DNA of 64,000 bases from Lutibacter sp. (GTDB lineage: Bacteria; Bacteroidota; Bacteroidia; Flavobacteriales; Flavobacteriaceae), in the NCBI GenBank assembly GCA_002733665.1, contig NVWM01000006.1:59020-123019 (forward strand), given 5' to 3'. The position numbers and the translations under genes were made by a program. Under the pieces are notes generated by a model, which saw nothing but the letters and a program-made list of their open reading frames with translations, was not told where the DNA came from and made no database searches. Shown one piece after another: positions 7,714-16,108 of the stretch (the stretch's first letter is position 1; each line of letters opens with the position of its first letter).

Positions 7714-9486
7714 ATGTTTGAATTTGAACCAGACGCATATATTTTTACCAAATTTGCCAATTATTTTAAAAGACGAAAAAAAAATAAAGAGGCAAGTCTG
7801 ACGCATGCTGTAAATTTGATTGATATTAAACCTCGACTTACCATTTTTGCACGTGCAATTACTGGAAAACCTATTGATATATATGATGCAGAACGAGAAG
7901 GTGGTTATAAAAACAACAACTTTTTTCTGCCTTCAACTGCTCTTTTGTTTTCTACTACAGAAGAGAATATTTCGTTTTATTTATTTCGTGTTTTGTATTT
8001 ATCCGTTCAGAAAAATTTAGATTTAAATTGGAATGATGAAGATGATCATGAATTGAAAGAATCTCAACAAAAATCCTTTGAATCTTCACAAAAAGTCCTA
8101 AAAACGCTATTCAAGCAATTTCCTGTTACAGAAACATATCATCAGAAATTTTATCAATATTATACCGATATTGTCAAAAAAAATGCTTCAACTGATTATT
8201 CTTTTCTTTACGGAAAATGGATGCGGAATTCTAAAGAAGAAGATTTAAAAGACACACTTAAAAACTTTACTGACAAAGTAAAAACTGCTAGCGAAGAACC
8301 AAAAACCATCTTAAAAGCAAGTGCCGTTGAAGAAATAATTTCCGTACAAATAGATCAAAAACAACTCGAAGATGCTGTCTTACAACACCAATTTGAAAAA
8401 GTAGAAACTGCCGAAGAATTTGGTGGAAACTTTAAAGATTTGGATGGTGAAGATGAGTTAGACGACCATTCTAATGCTTTGGAAGACTTGAATATGAAAT
8501 ATACTGTTCGTGTTGATGACACTGCGCATTCTGTATATCAAGCCGATTTTGTTGAAAACACAACTGTTTCAGAATCTGCTGAAAGAGACGATAAAGGATA
8601 CCATATTCTATATGATGAATGGGATTATACAAAACGTAATTACAAAGAAAATTTCTGTAAAGTATATCCAAAATCAATTCTAAAAAATGATGTTGCATAT
8701 TACAAAAAAACACTTGCAGAAAATAGTTCTACACTTGCAGGATTGCGAAAAATGTTGACCAATGTCAATAATAAATACCAACAACAAAAAAGACAAACAC
8801 AAGGAGAAGAATTTGATATTGATGCTATCACAGATTTATTTGTTGATGTGCATTCAGGCCATACTCCTTCCGAGAAAATATACCTATCAAAAAGAAAAAA
8901 AGAAAAAGACTTATCTATTTTATTACTCTTAGATGTGAGTCTATCAAGTGATGGATATGCAGCAGGAAATAAAGTAATTGACGTAGAAAAACAAGTATCT
9001 ATATTGTTTGGAGAAATTTTAAACGAGTTTAATATCGACTTTTCAATAGATAGTTTTTATTCCAAAACTAGGAATCACTCGTCATATACTACCATAAAAG
9101 GGTTTGATGAAGATTGGAATCGAGCAAAGTTTAAAGTTGGTGCAATAGAACCAAGTGGATACACAAGAATAGGTGCTGCTTTGCGACATTCAGGAGCATT
9201 ATTAGACAAACGAAATACCAAAAATAAATGGGTGATTTTAATTTCTGACGGGAAACCAAATGATTATGACAGATACGAAGGGAAATATGGTGTAAACGAT
9301 GTAAAACAAGCCTTAAGAGAGTTAAATGAGCGACAAATAAACAGTTATGCATTGGCAATAGAAGCAAATGCAAAATATTATTTACCACAAATGTTTGGGC
9401 AAAATCATTATCAAATTTTGACAACTCCTGTCGAGCTATTACAATCTTTGGTTAAACTGTATGAAAAAATAAAACATCAATCTTGA
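7714..9486 (+). CDS. norD: NorD-type protein with C-terminal von Willebrand A domain
   Basis: A 590-residue cytoplasmic protein. The first 380 residues are charged and largely helical. The C-terminal third is a VWA domain with the metal-ion-dependent adhesion motif LLLLDVSLSS (Asp407, Ser409, Ser411) and the downstream ISDGKPND. Together with the MoxR-like NorQ it forms the chaperone pair needed to activate cNOR. The acidic linker around residues 225-265 is rich in Glu and Asp. Placement directly after norQ supports the name. Confidence 0.9.
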   Translation: MFEFEPDAYIFTKFANYFKRRKKNKEASLTHAVNLIDIKPRLTIFARAITGKPIDIYDAEREGGYKNNNFFLPSTALLFSTTEENISFYLFRVLYLSVQKNLDLNWNDEDDHELKESQQKSFESSQKVLKTLFKQFPVTETYHQKFYQYYTDIVKKNASTDYSFLYGKWMRNSKEEDLKDTLKNFTDKVKTASEEPKTILKASAVEEIISVQIDQKQLEDAVLQHQFEKVETAEEFGGNFKDLDGEDELDDHSNALEDLNMKYTVRVDDTAHSVYQADFVENTTVSESAERDDKGYHILYDEWDYTKRNYKENFCKVYPKSILKNDVAYYKKTLAENSSTLAGLRKMLTNVNNKYQQQKRQTQGEEFDIDAITDLFVDVHSGHTPSEKIYLSKRKKEKDLSILLLLDVSLSSDGYAAGNKVIDVEKQVSILFGEILNEFNIDFSIDSFYSKTRNHSSYTTIKGFDEDWNRAKFKVGAIEPSGYTRIGAALRHSGALLDKRNTKNKWVILISDGKPNDYDRYEGKYGVNDVKQALRELNERQINSYALAIEANAKYYLPQMFGQNHYQILTTPVELLQSLVKLYEKIKHQS

Positions 9487-9514
9487 TAACAAACACTTAT
9501 TTAAATTTATAAAA

Positions 9515-10096
9515 ATGAATAAATTGGCTATAAACTATAAGAATATTTATTATCCTCCAGGAGGAATTCTATTATGGATTATCATCTTTTTAGAATTGAT
9601 AACTTTTGGAATCGCACTCATATTCTTTGTCTTATCAAGCAAAGAAAATCCAGAACTTTTCCATACTTCTCGATTGCAATTAAATGCTACTTTCGGAATG
9701 ATAAATACTGTTTTTTTACTTACTAGTGGATTTTTTATGGCACTTACTGTGAAAGAATTTAAAATTAAAAACATCTCAAAATCAAAGAAATATTTATTGG
9801 CAACGATGCTTTTTGGAATATTATTTTTAATACTAAAAACTATCGAGTATTCAGGAAAATTAGATGCAGGATTAGGAGTCGGTCATAATTCATTCTTTGC
9901 ATATTATTGGTTCTTAACCTTATTTCATGTAATTCATGTGATTGTAGGCTTAGTGATTTTAACAACTATTTATTTCGGATTAAAAAAAGAAAAATTAACT
10001 ACAGAAGTTGAAGATGTAGAAGCGAGTGCAGCCTTTTGGCACATGTGTGATTTGATTTGGTTATTATTGTTTCCAACAATTTATTTAATACTATAA
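9515..10096 (+). CDS. norE: Cytochrome c oxidase subunit III-like protein (NorE)
   Basis: A 193-residue membrane protein with five predicted transmembrane helices and the subunit III signatures FFAYYWFLTLFHVIHVIVG and ASAAFWHMCDLIWLLLF. NorE proteins are subunit III homologues that accompany NO reductase genes and raise NO reductase activity, although they are not part of the purified NorBC complex. It follows norD and is separated from norF by two bases. The context makes NorE more likely than a genuine oxidase subunit, since no subunits I or II are nearby. Confidence 0.87.
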   Translation: MNKLAINYKNIYYPPGGILLWIIIFLELITFGIALIFFVLSSKENPELFHTSRLQLNATFGMINTVFLLTSGFFMALTVKEFKIKNISKSKKYLLATMLFGILFLILKTIEYSGKLDAGLGVGHNSFFAYYWFLTLFHVIHVIVGLVILTTIYFGLKKEKLTTEVEDVEASAAFWHMCDLIWLLLFPTIYLIL

Positions 10097-10098
10097 TT

Positions 10099-10344
10099 AT
10101 GAAGCGAAAAGATATTTTAACCTTAGTAATTCTTATTGTATTGACAATTGTTACAGGATTATTTTCAAAATTTTATTCAGAATTAAAAATGGTCAATTCT
10201 GTGATATTATTTTTATCTGGAATCAAATTTTTATTGGTTGCTTTTCAGTTCATGGAACTTAAAAAAGCACATATCTTTTGGAAAATTATATTAACAAGTT
10301 ATTTGGTGTTATTCTGCGGAATAATAATTCTTATGCTACGATAG
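10099..10344 (+). CDS. norF: Cytochrome c oxidase subunit IV-like small membrane protein (NorF)
   Basis: An 81-residue protein with three hydrophobic helices, resembling the cytochrome c oxidase subunit IV/NorF family (for example KFLLVAFQFMELKKAH). The ATG at 10099 is chosen because it follows the norE stop by two bases and directly precedes a positively charged N-terminus; an earlier in-frame start would overlap norE. Its last nine bases overlap the end of the convergent DUF2480 gene, so no terminator fits between them. Confidence 0.8.
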   Translation: MKRKDILTLVILIVLTIVTGLFSKFYSELKMVNSVILFLSGIKFLLVAFQFMELKKAHIFWKIILTSYLVLFCGIIILMLR

Positions 10345-10857
10345 GTTAGGCTTTTTCATTTTATAAAGAGGCACGGTAGAACAGGCTTCTCCATACATAA
10401 CTGATTTTGCAACAAGAATCAATTTTGAAACCAACTGTACATATGCGGTTTCAGGAATTTCTTTTTCAGAACATCCTTTTATGATAATTGGTCTGTTTTT
10501 GAATCCTTCAACAGGCAAATCAGAAATAATTTCTTGAAATATTACTGTTTCTAATTCCGATAAATCACCAACAATAATTTTTTTAGCAAATTCCGCTAAA
10601 CTCGTAGTAATCAATAAATACGCCCAAGAAGGGATAATAGCATCTGAAGAACAAGTAAGTGCAACAAAATTATCTTGGTATTGACTCCAATTGTGCTCTT
10701 TTACAGATATCCTAAAATCTTTTTCTCTTAGAATTATCTCTTCAAAAAGCCAATCTTTTATATCAATAACAACACGCTTTCCTTGAGGATAATAATCTTC
10801 AAGGTCAATAGTAACTAATTTACTACTTGCTACTTTGTTTATGATTTCTTTAGACAT
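10336..10857 (-). CDS. DUF2480 family protein
   Basis: A 173-residue soluble protein matching the DUF2480 family, which is largely confined to Bacteroidota. Recognisable segments are LVTIDLEDYYPQGKR, IPSWAYLLI and GCSEKEIPETAY near the C-terminus. No catalytic motif is evident and the function is unknown. It is the last gene of a leftward unit with a DUF59 protein and sufE, separated by no bases from the former, so a link with Fe-S cluster assembly is plausible. Its 3' end overlaps norF. Confidence 0.85.
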   Translation of the reverse strand: MSKEIINKVASSKLVTIDLEDYYPQGKRVVIDIKDWLFEEIILREKDFRISVKEHNWSQYQDNFVALTCSSDAIIPSWAYLLITTSLAEFAKKIIVGDLSELETVIFQEIISDLPVEGFKNRPIIIKGCSEKEIPETAYVQLVSKLILVAKSVMYGEACSTVPLYKMKKPNLS

Positions 10858-11178
10858 TTATAAAAAACCTAATTCTAGTTTTGCCTCTTCGCTCATCATG
10901 TCTTGCGTCCAAGTTGGATCAAAAGTAATTTCAACTTCTGCTCCACGAACTTCTTCGAGCGTTTTTACTGTTTCTTCCACTTCCATTGGTAGTGTTTCTG
11001 CAACAGGACAATTTGGAGAAGTCAAAGTCATTAAAATTTTGACATCATTCTCGTCACTTATCATCACGTCATATATCAATCCTAATTCATATATATCAAC
11101 TGGAATTTCTGGATCAAAAATTGTCTTGATTTTTTCTATAATTTTATCACCTAAATGTTGTGCGTTATCTTGTGTCAT
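10858..11178 (-). CDS. DUF59/MIP18 family metal-sulfur cluster assembly protein (SufT-like)
   Basis: A 106-residue protein of the MIP18/DUF59 family. It shows IIEKIKTIFDPEIPVDIYELGLIYD, followed by MTLTSPNCPVAETLP with the conserved cysteine, and ends near FDPTWTQDMMSEEAK. The family includes SufT and PaaD, which help mature Fe-S proteins. Its place between sufE and DUF2480 on one strand supports a role in the SUF pathway. The length is normal for the family. No other suf genes (sufBCDS) are in this window. Confidence 0.9.
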   Translation of the reverse strand: MTQDNAQHLGDKIIEKIKTIFDPEIPVDIYELGLIYDVMISDENDVKILMTLTSPNCPVAETLPMEVEETVKTLEEVRGAEVEITFDPTWTQDMMSEEAKLELGFL

Positions 11179-11199
11179 TTTCTTAATTTTAATTTAAAA

Positions 11200-11622
11200 C
11201 TATGCTAATTTTGATTGATATGCCAAGGCATATAATTTTATTTTTTTAATCATCGATACCAATCCATTTGCTCGAGTTGGTGATAAATGCTCTTTCAATC
11301 CAATTTCGTTAATAAATTCTGTATCAGCATTTAATATATCTTTTGGTTCTTGATTTGTAAAAACTCGTAACACTAAAGCAACAATTCCTTTTGTTAAAAT
11401 AGCATCACTATCAGCCGTAAACAGCAATTTTTCGTCACCATAATCAGCATGAATCCACACTTTTGATTGACATCCTTTTATCAAGTTTTCTTCCAACTTA
11501 TGAGTATCAGTAATTAAAGGTAATGTTTTTCCTAATTCAATGATATATTCATAGCGTTCCATCCAATCATCAAACATCGAAAACTCATCAATAATTTCTT
11601 CTTGTATTTCTTTGATAGTCAT
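11200..11622 (-). CDS. sufE: SufE sulfur acceptor for cysteine desulfurase
   Basis: A 140-residue SufE-family protein. The sulfur-accepting cysteine is Cys51 in ENLIKGCQSKVW, and the C-terminal segment LSPTRANGLVSM is typical. SufE takes persulfide sulfur from SufS and passes it to the SufBCD scaffold. It is the first gene of the leftward unit sufE, DUF59, DUF2480, and a TAnnTTTG box lies about 20 bases before its start. Confidence 0.93.
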   Translation of the reverse strand: MTIKEIQEEIIDEFSMFDDWMERYEYIIELGKTLPLITDTHKLEENLIKGCQSKVWIHADYGDEKLLFTADSDAILTKGIVALVLRVFTNQEPKDILNADTEFINEIGLKEHLSPTRANGLVSMIKKIKLYALAYQSKLA

Positions 11623-11640
11623 TTTTTAAACTTATTTTTG

Positions 11641-11648
11641 CAAAGATA
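11641..11648 (-). promoter_or_regulatory. Predicted -7 box of the sufE operon
   Basis: On the minus strand the bases read TATCTTTG, a perfect TAnnTTTG. Transcription would start about 12 bases before the sufE ATG, giving a very short leader. No clear TTG -33 element is seen at the expected distance. Confidence 0.4.
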
Positions 11649-11703
11649 AGAAGAAGTTCGAATACTAATGACAGTTATTAAGAACTTTTCTAAATAATAA
11701 GGG

Positions 11704-12630
11704 ATGAGTAAATTATTAGCAGTTGGTACAGTTGCATTTGATGCTATTGAAACACCTTTTGGTAAAACAGATAAAATTTTAGGAGGCTCAGGGACCTTTG
11801 TTGGTTTAGCAGCATCTCAATTTGGTGTAGAAACAGGTATTGTTTCTGTAGTTGGTGGAGATTTTCCACAATCATATTTAGACATGATGAACTCTAAAGG
11901 TATCGATACTTCTGGTATTGAAATCATCAAAGAAGGAAAAACTTTTTTCTGGAGTGGTAAATATCACAACGATATGAATTCACGTGATACATTGGTTACT
12001 GAATTAAATGTATTAGAACATTTTCAGCCTGTTGTCCCAGAAAAATTTAAAGATGCTTCGATTGTGATGTTAGGTAATTTACATCCTTTAACACAAGCGT
12101 CTGTTTTAGATCAAATGAATGGAACGCCAAAATTAGTGGTTTTAGATACTATGAATTTTTGGATGGATATTGCTTTAGATGATTTGCATACTGTTTTAAA
12201 ACGTGTAGATGTAATTACGATTAATGATGAAGAAGCACGACAGTTGAGTGGAGAATATTCGTTGGTAAATGCAGCGAAGAAGATTCATGAAATGGGACCT
12301 AAAAACGTAGTAATAAAAAAAGGAGAACACGGAGCCTTACTATTTAATGAAGGGAAAATGTTTTATGCTCCAGCATTACCATTGGCAGAAGTTTTTGATC
12401 CAACAGGTGCAGGAGATACATTTGCAGGAGGGTTTTGCGGATATTTAGCCAAGACAAAAGATATTTCATTTGAAAATATGAAAAACGCCATTATATATGG
12501 ATCCAATCTAGCCTCGTTTTGTGTAGAAAAATTCGGCACGCAGCGAATGGAAGAATTGACAGGCGATGAAGTGAAAAACCGCCTTCAATCATTTAAAGAA
12601 TTAACACAATTTGATATAGAATTATCTTAA
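11704..12630 (+). CDS. PfkB-family carbohydrate/nucleoside kinase
   Basis: A 308-residue ribokinase-fold kinase. The N-terminal GGSGTFVGLAASQFG is the sugar-binding glycine region, and the C-terminal signature DPTGAGDTFAGG carries the catalytic Asp. The exact substrate (ribose, adenosine or another sugar) cannot be read from the sequence. It is followed by a terminator and then purF. A role in ribose or nucleoside metabolism would fit that neighbour but is inference. Confidence 0.88.
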   Translation: MSKLLAVGTVAFDAIETPFGKTDKILGGSGTFVGLAASQFGVETGIVSVVGGDFPQSYLDMMNSKGIDTSGIEIIKEGKTFFWSGKYHNDMNSRDTLVTELNVLEHFQPVVPEKFKDASIVMLGNLHPLTQASVLDQMNGTPKLVVLDTMNFWMDIALDDLHTVLKRVDVITINDEEARQLSGEYSLVNAAKKIHEMGPKNVVIKKGEHGALLFNEGKMFYAPALPLAEVFDPTGAGDTFAGGFCGYLAKTKDISFENMKNAIIYGSNLASFCVEKFGTQRMEELTGDEVKNRLQSFKELTQFDIELS

Positions 12631-12634
12631 AAAC

Positions 12635-12664
12635 AAATCCGCATTAAAACCGCGGATTTTTTAT
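12635..12664 (+). terminator. Terminator after the PfkB kinase gene
   Basis: An eight-bp stem AAATCCGC/GCGGATTT with a nine-base loop is followed by TTTATTTTT, between the kinase stop and purF. Confidence 0.75.
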
Positions 12665-12689
12665 TTTTATAACACATAAATTACCTAAA

Positions 12690-14588
12690 ATGAGTGACGC
12701 TATAAAGCACGAATGTGGAATTGCATTAGTTAGATTAAAAAAACCTTTACAGTTTTATAAAGACAAATATGGCTCGGCTTTTTACGGAATCAACAAAATG
12801 TATTTGTTGATGGAAAAGCAACACAATCGCGGTCAAGATGGAGCAGGATTTGCAAGTATAAAGTTTAACGTAAGTCCAGGAACCAGATATATCAGTAGAG
12901 TTCGTTCAAATCAATCACAGCCAATTCAAGATATTTTCGCCCAAATTAATGAGCGATTAAACGGTGTTTTAGAGGAAAATCCAACAAAAAAAGATGATGT
13001 TGCATGGCAAGAAGAGAATATGCCATATGTTGGTAATTTATTTTTAGGACATGTTCGTTACGGAACTTTTGGAAAAAATAGTATCGAAAGTGTACATCCA
13101 TTTTTACGTCAAAGTAATTGGAAACATCAAAATTTAATAGTTGCAGGGAATTTTAATATGACAAATTCTAAGCAGTTATTAGAAGAACTCGTAGAATTAG
13201 GGCAACATCCAAAAGAATTTACAGATACTGTTACAGTAATGGAAAAAATAGGTCACTTTTTAGAAGAAGAAGTTGCCGAATTGTATCAACAAGCAAAAGA
13301 TAAAGGATTTAATAAAAAAGATGCTTCTCCGTTTATTGAAGAAAATATTAACTTACAAAATGTTCTAAAGCGTTCATCTAAAAACTGGGATGGAGGTTAC
13401 GCAATGGCTGGTTTGGTTGGGCATGGAGATGCTTTTGTATTACGTGATCCTTCCGGAATTAGACCAACATATTTCTATGAAGATGATGAAGTAGTTGTTG
13501 TTGCTTCTGAAAGACCAGTAATTCAAACGGTTTTTAATGTTGATATTGATAAGGTTCAAGAGTTAGAAAGAGGACATGCATTAATTATTAAGAGAAATGG
13601 TCAAGTCTCAGTTTTGCCAGTTTTAGATCAAAAAGAAAAGAAATCTTGTTCATTCGAACGTATTTATTTTTCAAGAGGAAGTGATGCATCTATTTATACT
13701 GAAAGAAAACATTTAGGGAAATTGGTGTTTCCACAAATTTTAGATTCTATTAATCACGATATTTCAAATACCGTATTTTCTTATATTCCAAATACTGCAG
13801 AAACGTCGTTTTATGGAATGACAGAAGCTGCAGAAGATGTTTTAAATCAACAGAAAACTGCTAAAATATTAGCAGGAGGAGGAAAATTATCAGTAAAAAG
13901 AGTTACAGAGATTTTATCTGAAAGACCACGTTTTGAAAAAATTGCAATTAAAGATGCAAAATTAAGAACTTTTATTGCTGATGATAATTCTAGAGATGAT
14001 TTGGTTGCGCATGTTTATGACGTTACTTATGGTGTTGTAAAACCAACAGACAATCTAGTAATTATTGATGATAGTATTGTTCGAGGTACTACTTTGAAGA
14101 AAAGTATTATCAAAATTTTAGACAGATTAAATCCGAAAAAAATAGTAGTAGTTTCTTCTGCACCTCAAATTAGATATCCAGATTGTTATGGAATTGATAT
14201 GGCAAGAATTGGAGATTTTATTGCTTTTAAAGCAGCTTTAGCATTGTTAAAAGACACAAGTCAATATCATATTGTTGATGACGTTTATAAAAAATCAATT
14301 GCACAGCGAGGAAAACAGGATAGTGAGATTGTAAACTTTGTAAAAGAAATTTATGCTCCGTTTACGAGAGAAGAGATTTCTGCAAAAACAGCTGAAATGT
14401 TAAAAACTGATGATATTAATGCTGAAATTGAAGTGATTTATCAATCGGTTGATAACTTACACAAAGCCTGCCCTAATCATCTTGGTGACTGGTACTTTAC
14501 TGGTGATTACCCAACTGATGGCGGTCATAGAGTTGTTAATGAAGCATTCATTAATTTCTATGAAGGAAGTAATAAAAGAGCTTATTAA
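12690..14588 (+). CDS. purF: Amidophosphoribosyltransferase (PurF family)
   Basis: A 632-residue enzyme of the first step of purine synthesis: PRPP plus glutamine to phosphoribosylamine. An N-terminal class II glutaminase domain has the CGIAL motif (Cys9), NRGQDGAG and the GHVRYGTFG loop. The C-terminal phosphoribosyltransferase domain has the PRPP-binding VIIDDSIVRGTT. The catalytic Cys lies nine residues in, so an N-terminal segment must be trimmed or the family variant differs. The protein is more than 100 residues longer than typical PurF (about 470-510), with extra sequence in the glutaminase half and at the C-terminus. Confidence 0.9.
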   Translation: MSDAIKHECGIALVRLKKPLQFYKDKYGSAFYGINKMYLLMEKQHNRGQDGAGFASIKFNVSPGTRYISRVRSNQSQPIQDIFAQINERLNGVLEENPTKKDDVAWQEENMPYVGNLFLGHVRYGTFGKNSIESVHPFLRQSNWKHQNLIVAGNFNMTNSKQLLEELVELGQHPKEFTDTVTVMEKIGHFLEEEVAELYQQAKDKGFNKKDASPFIEENINLQNVLKRSSKNWDGGYAMAGLVGHGDAFVLRDPSGIRPTYFYEDDEVVVVASERPVIQTVFNVDIDKVQELERGHALIIKRNGQVSVLPVLDQKEKKSCSFERIYFSRGSDASIYTERKHLGKLVFPQILDSINHDISNTVFSYIPNTAETSFYGMTEAAEDVLNQQKTAKILAGGGKLSVKRVTEILSERPRFEKIAIKDAKLRTFIADDNSRDDLVAHVYDVTYGVVKPTDNLVIIDDSIVRGTTLKKSIIKILDRLNPKKIVVVSSAPQIRYPDCYGIDMARIGDFIAFKAALALLKDTSQYHIVDDVYKKSIAQRGKQDSEIVNFVKEIYAPFTREEISAKTAEMLKTDDINAEIEVIYQSVDNLHKACPNHLGDWYFTGDYPTDGGHRVVNEAFINFYEGSNKRAY

Positions 14589-14602
14589 TACATTAACTAA
14601 AA

Positions 14603-14713
14603 ATGGATATTTCAACTATTTTAGACAGATTTAAATCAATATTTATTGCTTGTTTAGCGCTGGTTATAATAATTTCATTGGTTATTAAAATCATAAAAAA
14701 ACGTAGGTATTAA
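14603..14713 (+). CDS. Possible 36-residue single-pass membrane protein
   Basis: A short frame starting ATG, 14 bases after purF. It encodes MDISTILDRFK, then a hydrophobic stretch of about 18 residues (IFIACLALVIIISLV), then a basic tail KIIKKRRY. The layout (short soluble N-terminus, one helix, positive cytoplasmic end) is that of a real membrane microprotein. It is too short to assign to a family. It may be cotranscribed with purF, as no terminator lies between them. Confidence 0.45.
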   Translation: MDISTILDRFKSIFIACLALVIIISLVIKIIKKRRY

Positions 14714-14815
14714 AAATCAATAAGTTTTAAGCAATAAGAATATTTTTTAAAGTTTAAAAGTGTTGAAAATTTATGCTTTTTACTAGCCCATTAAAATAAT
14801 ATTTAATTCATCAAT

Positions 14816-14851
14816 AGATTTCAGTATTTTTGGTTAAAATTACTGAAATCT
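14816..14851 (+). promoter_or_regulatory. Long inverted repeat abutting the start codon, overlapping a -7 box
   Basis: The 11-bp arms AGATTTCAGTA/TACTGAAATCT continue, after one T-T mismatch, with four more pairs, closing on a GGTT loop. The right arm ends exactly before the ATG of the TPR-kinase gene. Bases 14825-14832 (TATTTTTG) match TAnnTTTG perfectly, so this may be an operator over a promoter giving an almost leaderless mRNA. If transcription starts further upstream, it would instead be an RNA hairpin blocking initiation. Confidence 0.5.
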
Positions 14852-16108
14852 ATGAAAAAACTATTACTTGCTTTAACCTCTCTTCTTTACCTCTCTTCTT
14901 TCTCACAACAATCTAAGGTTGATAGTTTGAATATTGAAATAACAAAAGAAACAAATTCTTTAAAAAAAATAATTCTTTTTAAAGAATTGGCTACAGAGTT
15001 ATTTTATATCGATACAGAATACTATTTAAAAATTTCCGATTCTATTTTAACCCTTGCAACTAAAATTAATGATGAATATTATGTTGGAGTTGGAAATTTA
15101 GCGAAAGGAAGATATTATTTTAGAACAGGAAATAATATAAAAACGAAAACGTATTATTTAAAAGCATTAACAATTTTTAAAAAACTAAACAAACCTAAGG
15201 ACGAAGCTAATATTTACGGAAATTTAGGAGCTATGTATTCGAAAAGTGGAGATGTAGATTCGTCAAGAGTTTATTTAAATAAAGCGCTGAAAAGTAATAT
15301 TAGTTTAAAAAATTACAAAGGTCAGTTTTTAAACTATTATAATTTAGGAGTTCTTGAAGGCAAGCATGATAATTCTGAAAAATCAACAAAAAATATAACC
15401 AAAGCATTAGCATTAGCAGAAAAAATAAATAACAAAAGGTATGTAGCATACTGCAATTCTATGCTTGGAGTTTTATATATGGAGCAATTAATGCATGAAA
15501 AATCAAAAAAATATTTAAATGATGCTGTTAATACATTAAATGAAATAAACGATTATTCAGGAGTTGGAAATCAATATGTTAATTTAGGGAAACTTTATAA
15601 TGAAAACAAAAATGATTATAAGACAGCTATTTCTTATTATAAAAAATCCATAACTGCATTTAATAAAGTATCAGACAGTAGTGGTATTAGTATTGCTTTA
15701 GCGAATATTGGAAGGAATTATATCCAACTCAATACATTGGATTCTGCACAACATTATTTAAATAAAGCCTTAAAAATTAACAAAAAAATTAATGAGGATT
15801 CAGAAGTTGGGAAATTGTTAACTAATTTAGGTGAAATAGCATATTTAAGTCATAATTACAAATTGGCTAAAAATTACTTAAACAAAGCTGTAAGCATAAC
15901 TTCAGAAAGTGATTATATTGAAGATTATTCAGATGCTTTGTCATTACTTTCGGATGTTAATGCAGCTCAAGGAAATTTTAAACAAGCATATAAAAATCAC
16001 CTTGAAAGTAAAATTCTTATTGATTCTATTGTATCTGTTGAAAAACTTGAAAAAATAGCAGAAATAGAAACCAAATACCAAACCGAAAAAAAGAAAAAGA
16101 TAATTTAA
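14852..16108 (+). CDS. TPR sensor portion of a frameshifted sensor histidine kinase
   Basis: A 418-residue frame with a signal peptide (LLYLSSFSQ) and about seven tetratricopeptide repeats between residues 60 and 390, such as ANIYGNLGAMYSKSGD and GISIALANIGRNYIQL. It stops at 16106-16108 in a lysine-rich stretch. Flavobacterial proteins of this type normally continue through EKKEKDNLRLKNEA into a transmembrane helix and kinase domain, and exactly that sequence is found here in the -1 frame. So this is the periplasmic half of a two-component sensor whose second half is the next entry. Confidence 0.85.
   Translation: MKKLLLALTSLLYLSSFSQQSKVDSLNIEITKETNSLKKIILFKELATELFYIDTEYYLKISDSILTLATKINDEYYVGVGNLAKGRYYFRTGNNIKTKTYYLKALTIFKKLNKPKDEANIYGNLGAMYSKSGDVDSSRVYLNKALKSNISLKNYKGQFLNYYNLGVLEGKHDNSEKSTKNITKALALAEKINNKRYVAYCNSMLGVLYMEQLMHEKSKKYLNDAVNTLNEINDYSGVGNQYVNLGKLYNENKNDYKTAISYYKKSITAFNKVSDSSGISIALANIGRNYIQLNTLDSAQHYLNKALKINKKINEDSEVGKLLTNLGEIAYLSHNYKLAKNYLNKAVSITSESDYIEDYSDALSLLSDVNAAQGNFKQAYKNHLESKILIDSIVSVEKLEKIAEIETKYQTEKKKKII
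16087..16093 (+). other. Slippery heptamer A AAA AAG at the frame change of the sensor kinase
   Basis: In the TPR frame the codons are gaA AAA AAG, the same heptamer as in E. coli dnaX. A -1 slip here joins exactly the TPR and kinase frames, giving TEKKEKDNLRLKNEA, the sequence expected for an intact protein. Adding one A to the seven-A run would have the same effect. So this is either a programmed frameshift, a homopolymer phase-variation site, a mutation or a sequencing error. Confidence 0.7.

Noticed and set aside
10835..11197. 120-residue serine-rich plus-strand frame opposite the DUF59 gene
   Set aside because: It is antisense to the conserved DUF59 protein, and its low-complexity composition is a shadow of that gene.
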